A DNA stretch of 64,000 bases from Pseudoalteromonas spongiae UST010723-006 (GCF_000238255.3 NZ_CP011040.1:496001-560000); one strand, 5' to 3'; counted from the stretch's first letter, positions 42,083-51,653 are shown. A program made the numbers and translations. Notes: generated from the letters alone by a model not told the origin.

Positions 42083-43305
42083 TGAAACGCGTTGTTGTAA
42101 CAGGAATGTCTGCGATTACTGCGCTAGGCGATGATTGGCAAACGTTTAAAAGTGCCTTAAAAACAGGTGAAAACGCAGTAGAGACAATGCCAGATTGGAC
42201 ATTTATTAATGGCTTAAATACCAATTTGGGCGCGCCAGTGAAGCATTTTGAAAAGCCTAAGCATTATTCACGCAAAAAGATCCGTTCAATGGGACGGGTA
42301 TCACTTATGGCAACGCGCGCAACAGAATTAGCTCTCGAACAAGCTGGCCTTTTAGAGCACCCATCGTTGACTAATGGCGATACAGGTATCGCGTACGGCT
42401 CATCAATCGGGTCTACTGCGCCGCTTATTCCATTTGGCCGCATGATGGACAGTGGCGAAATGACGGGTGTGACAGCAACGAGTTATATTCAAATGATGGC
42501 GCATACCGCGCCAGTTAACGTGGGCGTATTTTTTGGCTTAAAAGGCCGTGTTATTACGACAAGCTCGGCATGTACATCGGGTTCACAAGGTTTGGGCTAT
42601 GCCTTTGAGGCGATTAAATTTGGTCGTCAAAAGCTAATGGTGGCCGGTGGCGCAGAAGAGCTGTGTGTAACCGAAGCTGCAGTATTTGATACCTTGTACG
42701 CAACCAGCTGCAAAAATGACACGCCAAAACAAACCCCACGCCCGTTTGATAAAGACCGTGATGGCCTAGTGATTGGTGAAGGTGCATGTACCTTTATTTT
42801 AGAAGAGTTAGAACACGCACAAGCGCGTGGCGCACATATTATTGCCGAAATTGTTGGCTTTGGCTGTAATTCAGACGGGCAACATGTAACCCAACCAACC
42901 AGCGAAACCATGCAAGTGGCGATTGAGCAAGCAATTGCCGAGGCGGGTATAGAAAAATCTCAAATTGGTTACGTGAATGCTCACGGCACTTCAACTGACC
43001 GTGGTGACATTGCTGAATCTCATGCAACTTTCAATGCGTTAGGTAAGGTGCCGATTAGTTCGTTAAAGAGTTATTTAGGACACACCTTAGGCGCGTGCGG
43101 CGCTATTGAAGCGTGGGCGAGCATTCATATGATGCAAGACAATTGGTTTGGTGGCACGACGAACTTAGATAATGTCGACCCAGAATGTGCGCCACTCGAT
43201 TACTTAAATGTAGAGGGGCGTGAAATCAACACCGATTATGTGATGAGTAACAACTTTGCGTTTGGTGGGATCAATACCTCGTTAATCTTCAAACGCTGGT
43301 CGTAA
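42082..43305 (+). CDS. apeR: Second ketosynthase of the aryl polyene cluster
   Basis: A 407-residue ketosynthase of the KAS I/II type with complete residues Cys164 (TTSSACTSGSQGL), His301 (YVNAHGTSTDRGD) and His334 (SYLGHTLGACGAIE), and C-terminal NNFAFGGINTSL. The start is GTG, overlapping the ketoreductase stop by one base. In studied aryl polyene systems the second ketosynthase is needed for product formation but its exact step (starter extension, or making a fatty chain for the lipid anchor) is less certain. Confidence 0.92.
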   Translation: MKRVVVTGMSAITALGDDWQTFKSALKTGENAVETMPDWTFINGLNTNLGAPVKHFEKPKHYSRKKIRSMGRVSLMATRATELALEQAGLLEHPSLTNGDTGIAYGSSIGSTAPLIPFGRMMDSGEMTGVTATSYIQMMAHTAPVNVGVFFGLKGRVITTSSACTSGSQGLGYAFEAIKFGRQKLMVAGGAEELCVTEAAVFDTLYATSCKNDTPKQTPRPFDKDRDGLVIGEGACTFILEELEHAQARGAHIIAEIVGFGCNSDGQHVTQPTSETMQVAIEQAIAEAGIEKSQIGYVNAHGTSTDRGDIAESHATFNALGKVPISSLKSYLGHTLGACGAIEAWASIHMMQDNWFGGTTNLDNVDPECAPLDYLNVEGREINTDYVMSNNFAFGGINTSLIFKRWS

Positions 43306-43308
43306 ATC

Positions 43309-44112
43309 ATGTTGATGCGATGGATTGCACTTAGCTTGCTGTTTATCTCAACACTCAGTGTTGCCGATGAAGTCACGTTTGGTATTGGCGCGTTTTATTC
43401 ATCGCTCCCGCATTATTTAGGCGCGGAACAAAACGAAAGTTATATGGTGCCGCTGCCGTACATTCACATTGAGAAAGAACACTATAAAGTAGAGCGCAAC
43501 GAATTCGAATCATTTTATGAAGTTGCAACTAATCATTATATTAGTGTCAGTGCAGGTGGTGCCATTGCCGTATCAAGTAAAGATAATCGTGCCCGCGAAG
43601 GCATGGACGACCTTGCCTGGGTCGGCGAAATAGGCCCAAGCTATCAATATTTTAGTTTTGGTAATCCTACCTCAGACGACTATTTATATATTTCACCTTT
43701 TATTCGAAAAGCGTACGCATTTGATGGCGGAGATATTGACGATATCGGCAGTGTGTATGGCGTTATGCTAGAGGCGGGGCAGCAGATTTATCAAGACGGT
43801 CCGCATCAGGTAAACCTTACTGGACGTTTTAGTACCCGTTTTGGCAGCCATGCATACAACAGCTACTTTTATCACGTTGCTGAACAATTTCAAACAATTG
43901 ACCGTTTGTCTTTTGATGCTGATGCGGGTTATCTTGCATCGGTATTTAGTTTAGGATTAACTTACGATAACGATTGGCTTTGGGCCGGCGGTTTTCTTCG
44001 TTATTATAATTATTCACACAGTGCAAATCAGCAAAGTCCCCTGTTGCGTGATAATCACAACGTTGCACTTGGTTTTGGCTTTGCATGGAAGTTTTATTCA
44101 TTAAAAAATTAG
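43309..44112 (+). CDS. MipA/OmpV-family outer-membrane protein
   Basis: A 267-residue outer-membrane barrel of the MipA/OmpV family. A signal peptide (MLMRWIALSLLFISTLSVADE, cut after SVA near 18) is followed by the family start FGIGAFYSSLPHYLGAEQNESYMVPLPYIHI and a ladder of aromatic-ended strands. The end is AFGFAWKFYSLKN, an atypical barrel terminus. An alternative ATG at 43315 removes two residues. It begins three bases after the second ketosynthase, so it is in the same operon. Some family members scaffold peptidoglycan enzymes, but here it may serve display or stability of the pigment in the outer membrane. Confidence 0.83.
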   Translation: MLMRWIALSLLFISTLSVADEVTFGIGAFYSSLPHYLGAEQNESYMVPLPYIHIEKEHYKVERNEFESFYEVATNHYISVSAGGAIAVSSKDNRAREGMDDLAWVGEIGPSYQYFSFGNPTSDDYLYISPFIRKAYAFDGGDIDDIGSVYGVMLEAGQQIYQDGPHQVNLTGRFSTRFGSHAYNSYFYHVAEQFQTIDRLSFDADAGYLASVFSLGLTYDNDWLWAGGFLRYYNYSHSANQQSPLLRDNHNVALGFGFAWKFYSLKN

Positions 44113-44121
44113 GGAGAAGTA

Positions 44122-44550
44122 ATGAAAAAATTAATTCTTGGTGTTTCGCTTGCACTTGCTGCAAGTACTGCAACGGCGCGTGATGATATTGGTCGTTACT
44201 CGGTTGAAGAGCTACTAAGCACAGCAAAAGCTGAGCAAGCGCTTGATCCAAACATTAAACTATTTTTTGGTAAGCAAAAAGCGGGCGAAGTAAAGTCAAC
44301 TTACGGTGAAGTGCAAACCAATAAAAAAACCAACGCGTTCAACAAAAGCGATAAAGAAGCGTGCCAATGGGTAATGCTTAGCGCATTGAAATCATTACAA
44401 GAGCGCGCGCGTAGAGAAGGCATGAATGCCGTAATGAATATCAGTTCGTACTACAAAAAACGCGAATTTGTAAGTGATACTGAATTTGAATGTGGCGCAG
44501 GTTTTGTAATGGCCGGTGTGACATTAAAAGGTGATTTGGTTAAACTATAA
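44122..44550 (+). CDS. Small periplasmic protein, often labelled excinuclease-like
   Basis: A 142-residue protein with a signal peptide ([19 protein letters not shown], cut after ATA near 19). The mature part includes [14 protein letters not shown] and [30 protein letters not shown], ending in [20 protein letters not shown], a fold like YbjQ/heavy-metal-binding domain proteins. Databases often name such proteins excinuclease ATPase subunit, which is misleading because no ATPase or UvrA motif is present. Two cysteines could form a disulphide. It starts nine bases after the MipA gene with GGGAGAAG as ribosome site and closes the aryl polyene operon before a strong terminator. Confidence 0.72.
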   Translation: MKKLILGVSLALAASTATARDDIGRYSVEELLSTAKAEQALDPNIKLFFGKQKAGEVKSTYGEVQTNKKTNAFNKSDKEACQWVMLSALKSLQERARREGMNAVMNISSYYKKREFVSDTEFECGAGFVMAGVTLKGDLVKL

Positions 44551-44568
44551 GAGTTCAACCATTCTTTA

Positions 44569-44593
44569 AAAAAAGCCCGTTTAGGGCTTTTTT
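44569..44593 (+). terminator. Terminator at the end of the aryl polyene operon
   Basis: A ten-base stem AAAAAAGCCC / GGGCTTTTTT with loop GTTTA, ending in a U run. It lies 18 bases after the last cluster gene. Confidence 0.85.
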
Positions 44594-44612
44594 AATATTT
44601 AAGGCAGCAAAA

Positions 44613-44828
44613 ATGCAAAACCAACCAAATAACCCATTACATGGCTTAACGTTAGAGAAAATTGTGACACAATTGGTCGAAGAGTATGGTTGGGATGGTC
44701 TTTACCGCGAGATTAAAATTAACTGTTTTTCAAACGATCCTTCAATCAAATCATCGCTAAAATTTTTACGTCGTACCCAATGGGCACGTGATAAAGTTGA
44801 AGCACTTTACCTTGATACGTTCCGCTAA
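44613..44828 (+). CDS. VF530-family (DUF2132) putative DNA-binding protein
   Basis: A 71-residue VF530-type protein (PF09905, named from Vibrio fischeri). It starts [62 protein letters not shown], which is the whole family consensus. A helical DNA-binding-like fold is known for the family, but biological function is not. It is a single small gene between the cluster terminator and the DUF3081 gene, with AAGG as ribosome site. Confidence 0.88.
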   Translation: MQNQPNNPLHGLTLEKIVTQLVEEYGWDGLYREIKINCFSNDPSIKSSLKFLRRTQWARDKVEALYLDTFR

Positions 44829-44895
44829 CTGATCTAAACGTCCAGTAACTCACTATAATTAAGTAACAATTTGAGAAATCAGGGAGTGCTTAATT

Positions 44896-45156
44896 ATGAA
44901 AAACGAGCTAGACGCCAAACTATTATTGAAAGTATTCGACCTTATCTACCAAAAAGGCGAAGACTTTGAAGACGGTAAACTCTATCAAGGGATCACCGCG
45001 TTTTCTGATATTGACGGCTACACCATTTACCTGAAAGGAAATGGTGTATTGCTACGTTTTGGCTTTCACAACACCTATCATCTTGATTATGAACACAGTA
45101 AATTAAAAGACGTGTTTATGAGCAAACTCGAATCTTTGGTTAAAGAAGTAGAATAG
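44896..45156 (+). CDS. DUF3081 family protein
   Basis: An 86-residue DUF3081 protein, a family restricted mostly to Vibrionales and Alteromonadales. Features are KNELDAKLLLKVFDLIYQKGEDFEDGKLYQGITAFSDIDGYTIYL and the end FHNTYHLDYEHSKLKDVFMSKL. It is a soluble, unlabelled small protein with no known activity. TATAAT at 44854 may be part of its promoter, but no convincing -35 was seen. The CAGGGAG ribosome site is good. Confidence 0.85.
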   Translation: MKNELDAKLLLKVFDLIYQKGEDFEDGKLYQGITAFSDIDGYTIYLKGNGVLLRFGFHNTYHLDYEHSKLKDVFMSKLESLVKEVE

Positions 45157-45224
45157 CGCGTTCCCTTAGCTACCTAACTTAAATCTAAAAATTTAATTTA
45201 AAAAACGATACGCGCGAGGAGCTT

Positions 45225-45752
45225 ATGAGACAGATAGTTATTGTAATTCTTTTACTGTTAGTTACCGGATGCACAACGCATTATCCAAACCAAGATATTG
45301 AAGGTAAACGGTTTCCAAATGTCACAGGCACGAGTTTAGAAAAGCAAACAGTGAGTTTACCAGCGCATGTTGCTGGCAAGCCGAGTGTATATTTAATTGG
45401 CTATAAACAAGATTCGCAATTTGATATTGATCGCTGGTTAATTGGACTTGATATGAAAGAAGTGGATGTGGTTGCTTTTGAATTACCCACTATTGCAGGC
45501 ATGTTTCCGCGCATGTTTAGCACGCAAATAGACGAGGGTATGCGGCGCGGCATTCCAAAAGAGTTATGGGGTGGGGTAATTACAATTTATGAGGACGGTG
45601 AGCGTATTCAGGCTTTTACCGGCAATGAAAAACCAAACAACGCAAGGGTTTTGTTGTTAGATGAAAAGGGTAACGTTGTTTATTTTTATGACAGCGGTTT
45701 TAGTGTTGCTGCGCTCAATGAGCTAATTGCCCGTTTGGCAGAGCTAGGTTAA
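45225..45752 (+). CDS. Lipoprotein with thioredoxin-like fold, unknown function
   Basis: A 175-residue lipoprotein with a lipobox (IVILLLLVTGCTTH, Cys16). The mature chain looks like a thioredoxin/ATP10-like fold: GKRFPNVTGTSLEKQTVSLPAHVAGKPSVYLIGYKQDS, then ELWGGVITIYEDGERIQAFTG and NARVLLLDEKGNVVYFYDSGFSVAALNEL. There is no CXXC motif, so it is not a disulphide enzyme; the only cysteine is the lipidated one. The function is unknown. GAGGAGC is a good ribosome site, and a bidirectional terminator follows. Confidence 0.72.
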   Translation: MRQIVIVILLLLVTGCTTHYPNQDIEGKRFPNVTGTSLEKQTVSLPAHVAGKPSVYLIGYKQDSQFDIDRWLIGLDMKEVDVVAFELPTIAGMFPRMFSTQIDEGMRRGIPKELWGGVITIYEDGERIQAFTGNEKPNNARVLLLDEKGNVVYFYDSGFSVAALNELIARLAELG

Positions 45753-45770
45753 TTTAATTTAGGTAAAAGA

Positions 45771-45791
45771 AAAGGCGCAATGTGCGCCTTT
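45771..45791. terminator. Bidirectional terminator
   Basis: A nine-base stem AAAGGCGCA / TGCGCCTTT with a three-base loop, flanked by A and T runs, between the convergent lipoprotein and TorF-porin genes. Confidence 0.85.
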
Positions 45792-45819
45792 TTACTTTTA
45801 TGCGTTTAAATATTGCAGG

Positions 45820-46518
45820 TTACAGCGAGAATGTTCTTGAAATAGAGAACACTAAGCGCTCATCTGCGGTGTCCCAATCAAGGTTTGTGTTTTCTGCCGC
45901 AAGCTCTAGGTTAAACCCTTTAAAGCTGGTTTGATAGGCTAACCGATAGTGATGGTATGACGAATTATTGCCATCCCATAACCACTTATCGCCATCAAGT
46001 GAGTTTGATACATCAAAACTTGCACGTAGTGCATGATTTGGCGCGATTTCATAAGAATGCGCTAGCATCGCAATAGTGTGGCCTGCACCTGTGCCAAAGT
46101 AATCCCAGCTGTACCAGAAGTTAAACTCGGTGTTACCCAAGGCTGATGAATAGCCAAATTTTGCGTAAGCTTCAGGGTAGTTACCATCATCTGAATAGCT
46201 TGCGCCGTGGTAGGTGTAATACGCGATACCATAATCAAGGCTTAACGCATCGTTAAGGCTGATATAGTGACCAGCGTAAAAATCCCACTCAATGTTAGTA
46301 TCGTCACCAAAATCGACATTTGATGCCCAACTACCCGCGTAAAAGCCATTTTCAAATGATTTGTCGAGACTAACCTGTAGCGCTGGGTCGTTCATGGTTT
46401 GGCTAACACCGTTGAAAGTGTAGTCAGATGCCCCAGTTACCGTTGTACTCCAATCGGCATGCGCCACGCTTGTCATTACTGCAACCGGGATTAGTGATAA
46501 TTTAATTAAATTTTTCAT
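45820..46518 (-). CDS. TorF-family putative outer-membrane porin
   Basis: A 232-residue outer-membrane protein of the TorF/Gcw_chp family. Signal peptide (MKNLIKLSLIPVAVMTSVAHA, cut after AHA near 21), then WSTTVTGASDYTFNGVSQTMNDPALQVSLDKSFENGFYAGSWASNVDFG, the family start, and a barrel ending in VFSISRTFSL. Its start is only four bases after the stop of the BCCT-like gene, so the two are one operon with the bet genes. A role in passing choline or betaine through the outer membrane is plausible but inferred. The real substrate is unknown. Confidence 0.87.
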   Translation of the reverse strand: MKNLIKLSLIPVAVMTSVAHADWSTTVTGASDYTFNGVSQTMNDPALQVSLDKSFENGFYAGSWASNVDFGDDTNIEWDFYAGHYISLNDALSLDYGIAYYTYHGASYSDDGNYPEAYAKFGYSSALGNTEFNFWYSWDYFGTGAGHTIAMLAHSYEIAPNHALRASFDVSNSLDGDKWLWDGNNSSYHHYRLAYQTSFKGFNLELAAENTNLDWDTADERLVFSISRTFSL

Positions 46519-46522
46519 ATGA

Positions 46523-47746
46523 TTAGCTTATTGTCTCTATTTTATTAAAATCAATTGCGTTTTCTTTTGGAGAACTTTGAATAGTCTTAACCGTTTTGAA
46601 TTTATTAACCAAAATAAAACCAAAACCAGCAAAGAAAATCGCAATAACAATGGCACCAACCCATTGGATTTGTAAAAAGTTCAGTTTAAATAATAGTGTT
46701 AAAAGTGAAAGTGCAACAATATTTAGCAACAGATAATTGCGCTTACCTAAACGGGCGACGGTAAGGTTAAGGTTATCTGTGTACAAGCGGATCAGTGAGT
46801 CTAGTGAGTTGATCACAAACACAATACCGACAAATACCATGGCAAAGTTCACCAGACCATCGGTTGCAATACCAGCATCATGGTAGTGATACAGCACGGC
46901 AAACCAAGCAGCAATTGGAATTGACGGGAAAATTAACATCGCTGCGAGTACTTGGTAAGTTTTAAGTCCACCAACAAAACGAGAGGTGAATTGACCTATC
47001 ATAATGCTCCACGCAAACCACCAGAATAAATAGAATTCATGGTAGTCGTTAAGCGGCAATACAAAATGGTGAATATTCGCAAAGTAGTCGCCAATCAGTG
47101 CTAAGTTATTTGTATAGGCACTCATTTCGCTGTCGCCAAATACAAAGGCGCCTGCCCACATAGCAACAATTAACGCGATAAATACCCAGGTTGTTGTAAT
47201 ACTTAAAAAGCGTACATAACGAATACTGGTACTTGAATAAGCAGCAAAACAAATTGCAGCAAATACAATTAAGTAAAATGTTGGCACAATTGATTCGCCA
47301 TCACCTACCGCAGGTAGGTACCATGGCAAGTTACTCAGTAACAAAAAGGCGGTAAACGCACATGTGCCGATAATCACCACGTTGTTAACCAATTTTACCA
47401 GTGGAATTTCGAAAAATTTCACTTTAGGTTCAATTACACAGAAATAAAAACAGGTCAAAAAGTAGAAACCCCAAATTAAGAATCCCCAAAAACCAAACTC
47501 AATCGCGAGTGGGTTTGTGAAGCCATATTCTGGGCTTGCTTTTATGTCTGCATAACCGGCAAACTCGGTTAGCGGAAACATGATCAGGCCAACGTCGAGG
47601 CCAGATGTAAACAGAATTGCAATAAAGGTAAAGGTTTTAACAGGGGTGACACCCACTACTTGCATATTGCCCCATTTATATAAAATAAAGGCGATTGAAA
47701 GTAAGGTGAACAAAATGCCAGCACTAAGCCATAAGGTCATTGTCAC
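46523..47746 (-). CDS. Short BCCT-like (choline/betaine/carnitine) transporter
   Basis: A 407-residue polytopic membrane protein that resembles, but is shorter than, typical BCCT carriers (about 500-680). Diagnostic stretches are FTSGLDVGLIMFPLTEFAGYA, like the BCCT TM3 Gly motif, and EFYLFWWFAWSIMIGQFTSRFVGG, like the Trp-rich TM8 signature. It lacks the long C-terminal osmosensing tail, so it may not be gated by osmotic stress. It lies downstream of betI-betB-betA on the same strand and probably imports choline for BetA. Because similarity is modest by eye, other sodium-coupled carriers cannot be excluded. Confidence 0.78.
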   Translation of the reverse strand: MTMTLWLSAGILFTLLSIAFILYKWGNMQVVGVTPVKTFTFIAILFTSGLDVGLIMFPLTEFAGYADIKASPEYGFTNPLAIEFGFWGFLIWGFYFLTCFYFCVIEPKVKFFEIPLVKLVNNVVIIGTCAFTAFLLLSNLPWYLPAVGDGESIVPTFYLIVFAAICFAAYSSTSIRYVRFLSITTTWVFIALIVAMWAGAFVFGDSEMSAYTNNLALIGDYFANIHHFVLPLNDYHEFYLFWWFAWSIMIGQFTSRFVGGLKTYQVLAAMLIFPSIPIAAWFAVLYHYHDAGIATDGLVNFAMVFVGIVFVINSLDSLIRLYTDNLNLTVARLGKRNYLLLNIVALSLLTLLFKLNFLQIQWVGAIVIAIFFAGFGFILVNKFKTVKTIQSSPKENAIDFNKIETIS

Positions 47747-47874
47747 CCTCCCAGTATAAGTAAAAATAGTCCATAGTTTTCCTATTTGTTGTTGTCATAG
47801 TTAATCAATAGCGAGTTGCTATTTGTTGAAAATAACGATGAAAGTTGTGATGCTTTAATCGCTACTACCAATTT

Positions 47875-49524
47875 TTAGCGCTGTTGCTGCTGCCAATCTG
47901 GCTTAATGCCAACAGGCACTGCGGTTGAATTAAGCGCTGGCTTTGCCAAAATGATGTCAGCCGCCTTTTCTGCAACCATAATGGTTGGCGCATTTAAATT
48001 GCCATTCGGTATGGTTGGGAAAATTGAAGAGTCCACCACGCATAAATTACTTATTCCACGCACTTGCGTATTTGAATTTACTACCGCCATATCGTCTTCA
48101 CCCATTTTGCATGAGCAACTTGGGTGATAAGCACTTTCAACGGCATCACGCACAAAGGCATCAATTTCTTCGTCAGTTTGAATTTGTTCGCCAGGTTGAA
48201 TTTCACTGTCGCGGTAATCATCAAACGCAGGCTGTGCGATAATTTCGCGAGTTAAGCGTACGCAAGCGCGGAACCCTTCAATATCGTCGGGGTGCTGTAA
48301 GTAATTAAACTGAATCTTTGGTGCAATACTCGGATCAGAGGATTGAATTGTCACTGCACCACGGCTTTTCGGTTTGTTGTGGCCTACATGTACCTGAAAA
48401 CCATGGCCATCAAATGCCGATTTACCATCGTAACGAATCGCCGCAGGTAAAAAGTGATATTGAATATCAGGCCATTCAACGCCCGCTTTTGAGCGAATAA
48501 ACGCACAGGATTCAAAGTGGTTAGTAACTCCAAGACCTGATTTTGCAAACAACCATTGTGCGCCAATTAAACCTTTTGAAATCAGCCCCAATTTACCGTT
48601 TAACGTAATTGGCTTTTTACATTTGTACTGAAAATAAAACTCTAGATGATCTTGTAAGTTTTGACCGACGCCTGGTAACTCGTGCTGCACTTTTACGCCG
48701 GCTTGTTCAAGCACGTCGCGTGGTCCAATGCCCGATAATTGCAAAATATGGGGTGAGCCAATCGGCCCCGCGCTTAAAATAACCTCTTTATTAACAATGG
48801 CACGATGCGCTTTCCCTTTAATGGTGTAGTTTACACCCGTGGCTTTTTTGCCTTCCAAACGCACTTTAGTTACCAGTGCATTGGTTATGATAGTTAAATT
48901 TTTGCGGTGCTTTATTGGATCTAAATAAGCGCGACTTGCCGAGCAGCGAATGCCGTTTTTAACGGTCATATGCATTGGGCCAAAACCTTCTTGGTTTTCA
49001 CCGTTGTAGTCGTGAGTATGGTCATAGCCTGCTTGTTTACCCGCTTCGATAAACGCCCGGTACAAAGGGTTAGCCATCTCATTACCGTTATTAACGCCAA
49101 GTTCACCATTGCCGCCGCGATAATTATCTTCACCTAAATACCAGCTTTCGGCTTTTTTAAAGTAAGGTAAGCACGCTTGGTAATCCCAGTTTTCTGCGCC
49201 GTGTTCGGCCCATTCGTCAAAATCTTTTGCATGACCACGTACGTACACCATGCCATTAATTGACGAAGAGCCACCCAATACCTTGCCACGCGGGCAGTGC
49301 ATACTGCGATTATTAAGATACGGCTCTTTTTCAGTATGGAATTGCCATGCGTATTTATCGCCATTCATTGGAATTGATAACGCCGTTGGCATTTGAATAA
49401 AAATACTTTTATCTGAACCACCGGTTTCCAATAAAAGTACCGAATGATCAGGATTTTCAGATAAACGGTTGGCGAGCACACACCCAGCTGAGCCTGCGCC
49501 GACAATAATATAATCGTACTGCAT
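47875..49524 (-). CDS. betA: Choline dehydrogenase BetA
   Basis: A 549-residue GMC-family flavoprotein (E. coli BetA has 556) that oxidises choline to betaine aldehyde at the inner membrane. FAD motif [19 protein letters not shown] at 4-22, GMC signature 1 ([18 protein letters not shown], ~79-96), GMC signature 2 ([17 protein letters not shown], ~251) and the catalytic His467 in [12 protein letters not shown]. It begins 11 bases after betB. Its product is passed to BetB. The 128-base gap before the transporter gene is the only longer one in the operon. Confidence 0.96.
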   Translation of the reverse strand: MQYDYIIVGAGSAGCVLANRLSENPDHSVLLLETGGSDKSIFIQMPTALSIPMNGDKYAWQFHTEKEPYLNNRSMHCPRGKVLGGSSSINGMVYVRGHAKDFDEWAEHGAENWDYQACLPYFKKAESWYLGEDNYRGGNGELGVNNGNEMANPLYRAFIEAGKQAGYDHTHDYNGENQEGFGPMHMTVKNGIRCSASRAYLDPIKHRKNLTIITNALVTKVRLEGKKATGVNYTIKGKAHRAIVNKEVILSAGPIGSPHILQLSGIGPRDVLEQAGVKVQHELPGVGQNLQDHLEFYFQYKCKKPITLNGKLGLISKGLIGAQWLFAKSGLGVTNHFESCAFIRSKAGVEWPDIQYHFLPAAIRYDGKSAFDGHGFQVHVGHNKPKSRGAVTIQSSDPSIAPKIQFNYLQHPDDIEGFRACVRLTREIIAQPAFDDYRDSEIQPGEQIQTDEEIDAFVRDAVESAYHPSCSCKMGEDDMAVVNSNTQVRGISNLCVVDSSIFPTIPNGNLNAPTIMVAEKAADIILAKPALNSTAVPVGIKPDWQQQQR

Positions 49525-49535
49525 AAAATTACTCG

Positions 49536-50999
49536 CTAAAATGGGCTTTCAATTTGGCTCATGCCAACATAAATTGATTTGGTTTGGGTGTAACTATTCA
49601 GTGTTTCAACACCGTTTTCGCGGCCGATACCTGAGCGCTTGTATCCGCCAACGGGCATTTCAGCAGGCGAATTGCCATAGCTGTTTATCCAACAAATACC
49701 GGCATTTAATTGATGAATCACGCGGTGAGCGCGTTTTATGTTTTGACTAAACACACCCGCGGCTAAACCAAGTTCTGTGTTATTAGCGCGTTTAATCACG
49801 TCGTCTTCATCGTCAAACGGCAGTACACACATTACCGGGCCAAAAATTTCTTCTTTGACTATGGTCATGTCGTCACTGCAATCGACAAAAATAGTTGGCG
49901 CAACGAAGTTACCGTTAGGTGCAGATTCTGGTGTTGCCTGATAACCCCCAGTTAAAACCGTGGCACCTTGCTGTTTACCAAGCTCGATGTAGTTTAAAAC
50001 CAAGGCTAAGTGTTTTTTCGAAATTAGCGCGCCTAAATTAACATTTGGATCGAGTGGATCGCCCATTACAATGTTATTCTCGGCGCGGCTTTTTAACTCT
50101 TCGATAAACTTATCATAAACATTTCTTTGAACATAAACACGGGTACAGTTGGTACACACTTCACCTTGGGTATAGAAGTTACCAAGCATTGCAGCGCTTA
50201 CCGCTTCGCTGATTTCGGCATCATCGAACACGATTAGCGGCGATTTACCGCCCAGTTCCATGGTCACTTCTTTTAAGTTACTGGCCGCACTTTGCATCAC
50301 TTTTTGGCCTGTGCCCACTTCACCAGTGAACGAGACTTTTTCAATATCTGAATGTGTTGTTAACCATTGACCAACATCGCCTGCGCCGTGTACCACGTTG
50401 AATACACCTGCTGGCATGCCAGCTTCAATAAATATTTTGGCTAGTTCAACCGCACCGCGAGGTGTTTCTTCAGATGGTTTGAAAATTAATACGTTACCTG
50501 CCGCAAGTGCTGGGCCCGATTTCCAGCAGGCAATTTGAAGTGGATAGTTCCATGCGCCAATACCGGCGCAAATGCCTAAAGGTTCTTTTCGCGTATAAAA
50601 GAAGTCATTACCAACCGTTTGCTGTGAACCTAGTTGTGTTGGGGCAAGACCTGCAAAATACTCGATAACATCGGCACCCGTTTCAATATCCACACAATCG
50701 GCTTCTTGAATTGGCTTACCTGTATCCAGTACTTCAATTTTTGCCAAATCGTCGTTGCGCTCACGCAATAGGGCAACCGCTTTTAATAAAATTCGGCTAC
50801 GTTCTACAGCGCTCATTGCTGACCAAGTGGCAAAACCTTGCTTGGCACTTTCAATGGCTTGCTCTTTTATAAAGTCGTCTGCGATTTCAGTTTGGTAAAT
50901 AACCTCGTTTGTAGCGGGATTGATAACATCAAACGACTGACCTGATTTGTTTTCAAGCAGTTCGCCATGAATAAAGTTGAGCAATTTAGGAAGAGACAT
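49536..50999 (-). CDS. betB: Betaine aldehyde dehydrogenase BetB
   Basis: A 487-residue aldehyde dehydrogenase (E. coli BetB 490) that makes glycine betaine from betaine aldehyde with NAD+. Motifs are the NAD-binding GSNF-type stretch FTGEVGTG, the catalytic Glu in [14 protein letters not shown], and the catalytic Cys in [13 protein letters not shown] (the family-specific TNCTR sequence of betaine aldehyde dehydrogenases). Start at ATG 50999 is chosen because AGGA lies eight bases upstream and it follows the betI stop by two bases; a GTG five codons earlier is less likely. Confidence 0.96.
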   Translation of the reverse strand: MSLPKLLNFIHGELLENKSGQSFDVINPATNEVIYQTEIADDFIKEQAIESAKQGFATWSAMSAVERSRILLKAVALLRERNDDLAKIEVLDTGKPIQEADCVDIETGADVIEYFAGLAPTQLGSQQTVGNDFFYTRKEPLGICAGIGAWNYPLQIACWKSGPALAAGNVLIFKPSEETPRGAVELAKIFIEAGMPAGVFNVVHGAGDVGQWLTTHSDIEKVSFTGEVGTGQKVMQSAASNLKEVTMELGGKSPLIVFDDAEISEAVSAAMLGNFYTQGEVCTNCTRVYVQRNVYDKFIEELKSRAENNIVMGDPLDPNVNLGALISKKHLALVLNYIELGKQQGATVLTGGYQATPESAPNGNFVAPTIFVDCSDDMTIVKEEIFGPVMCVLPFDDEDDVIKRANNTELGLAAGVFSQNIKRAHRVIHQLNAGICWINSYGNSPAEMPVGGYKRSGIGRENGVETLNSYTQTKSIYVGMSQIESPF

Positions 51000-51001
51000 A
51001 A

Positions 51002-51592
51002 TTAATCCTGACACACGGGAATTAGAGAGTTAACGTAGTTTTTAGCAAGCAATTCGGCATTGCTAAATTCGGCTTCGTTTGCTTTGGTTAATACGGCACG
51101 TAACCAAAGGCCGTCGATCATCGCTGCGCTAAGGGTTGCAGCTTGTAATGCTTGTTCATAAGGCAATAACGTTTTGAACGAATACAGTAAATTGCTGTAC
51201 AGACGTTTTGCGTTAACCGCTTGCAAGCGGTGTAATTGTTCGTCATGCATTGATTCTGCCCAAAAACTCAGCCACGTTTTGGTGACATGAGCCTGCTTTT
51301 GTACAACTGAGAAATTTGCTTCGACGATTAACATAAGACGTTGTTGCTGACTTATGTTTTCGTCGATTTTTGAGATTAAGCTGGATTTTAAACTAGTTAG
51401 TAAGTAACGCACGGTCGCTTCAATTAACCCATTCTTACTGCCAAAGTAGTGACTGATAATGCCCGAGGACAATCCAGCACGTTTGCTAATGGTATTAATC
51501 GTTGTCGCTTTTAATCCGAGCTCGGCAACTGAGTTTAATGTGGCGTCAATCAGCTGTTGACGACGTATGGGTTCGTATCCAACTTTAGGCAT
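51002..51592 (-). CDS. betI: TetR-family repressor BetI
   Basis: A 196-residue TetR-type regulator (E. coli BetI 195). Helix-turn-helix in residues ~8-55 ([55 protein letters not shown]), the BetI-type C-terminal ligand domain after it. In known systems BetI represses the bet genes and choline relieves repression. It is first in its own operon, so it is autoregulated, and a dyad lies between its start and the promoter. Confidence 0.95.
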   Translation of the reverse strand: MPKVGYEPIRRQQLIDATLNSVAELGLKATTINTISKRAGLSSGIISHYFGSKNGLIEATVRYLLTSLKSSLISKIDENISQQQRLMLIVEANFSVVQKQAHVTKTWLSFWAESMHDEQLHRLQAVNAKRLYSNLLYSFKTLLPYEQALQAATLSAAMIDGLWLRAVLTKANEAEFSNAELLAKNYVNSLIPVCQD

Positions 51593-51602
51593 ATTTTTAT
51601 TA

Positions 51603-51616
51603 ATTGATTGTTCAAT
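51603..51616 (-). promoter_or_regulatory. Candidate BetI operator
   Basis: The dyad ATTGA-TTGT-TCAAT sits ten to thirty bases after the bet promoter, where RNA polymerase would start, and just before the betI start. Its half-sites resemble the TTGA/TCAA halves of known BetI sites. The repression is inferred. Confidence 0.55.
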
Positions 51617-51624
51617 AAAAATAA

Positions 51625-51653
51625 ATTCTAATGAACTCTAACTAATATTTCAA
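51625..51653 (-). promoter_or_regulatory. Promoter of the bet operon
   Basis: On the minus strand TTGAAA is followed by 17 bases and TAGAAT, a good sigma70 match. The transcript would start near 51618, within the dyad proposed as BetI operator. Confidence 0.65.

Noticed and set aside
44122..44550. Excinuclease ABC subunit role for the small periplasmic protein
   Set aside because: It has a signal peptide and no ATPase or zinc motif of UvrA; the name is a propagated database label.
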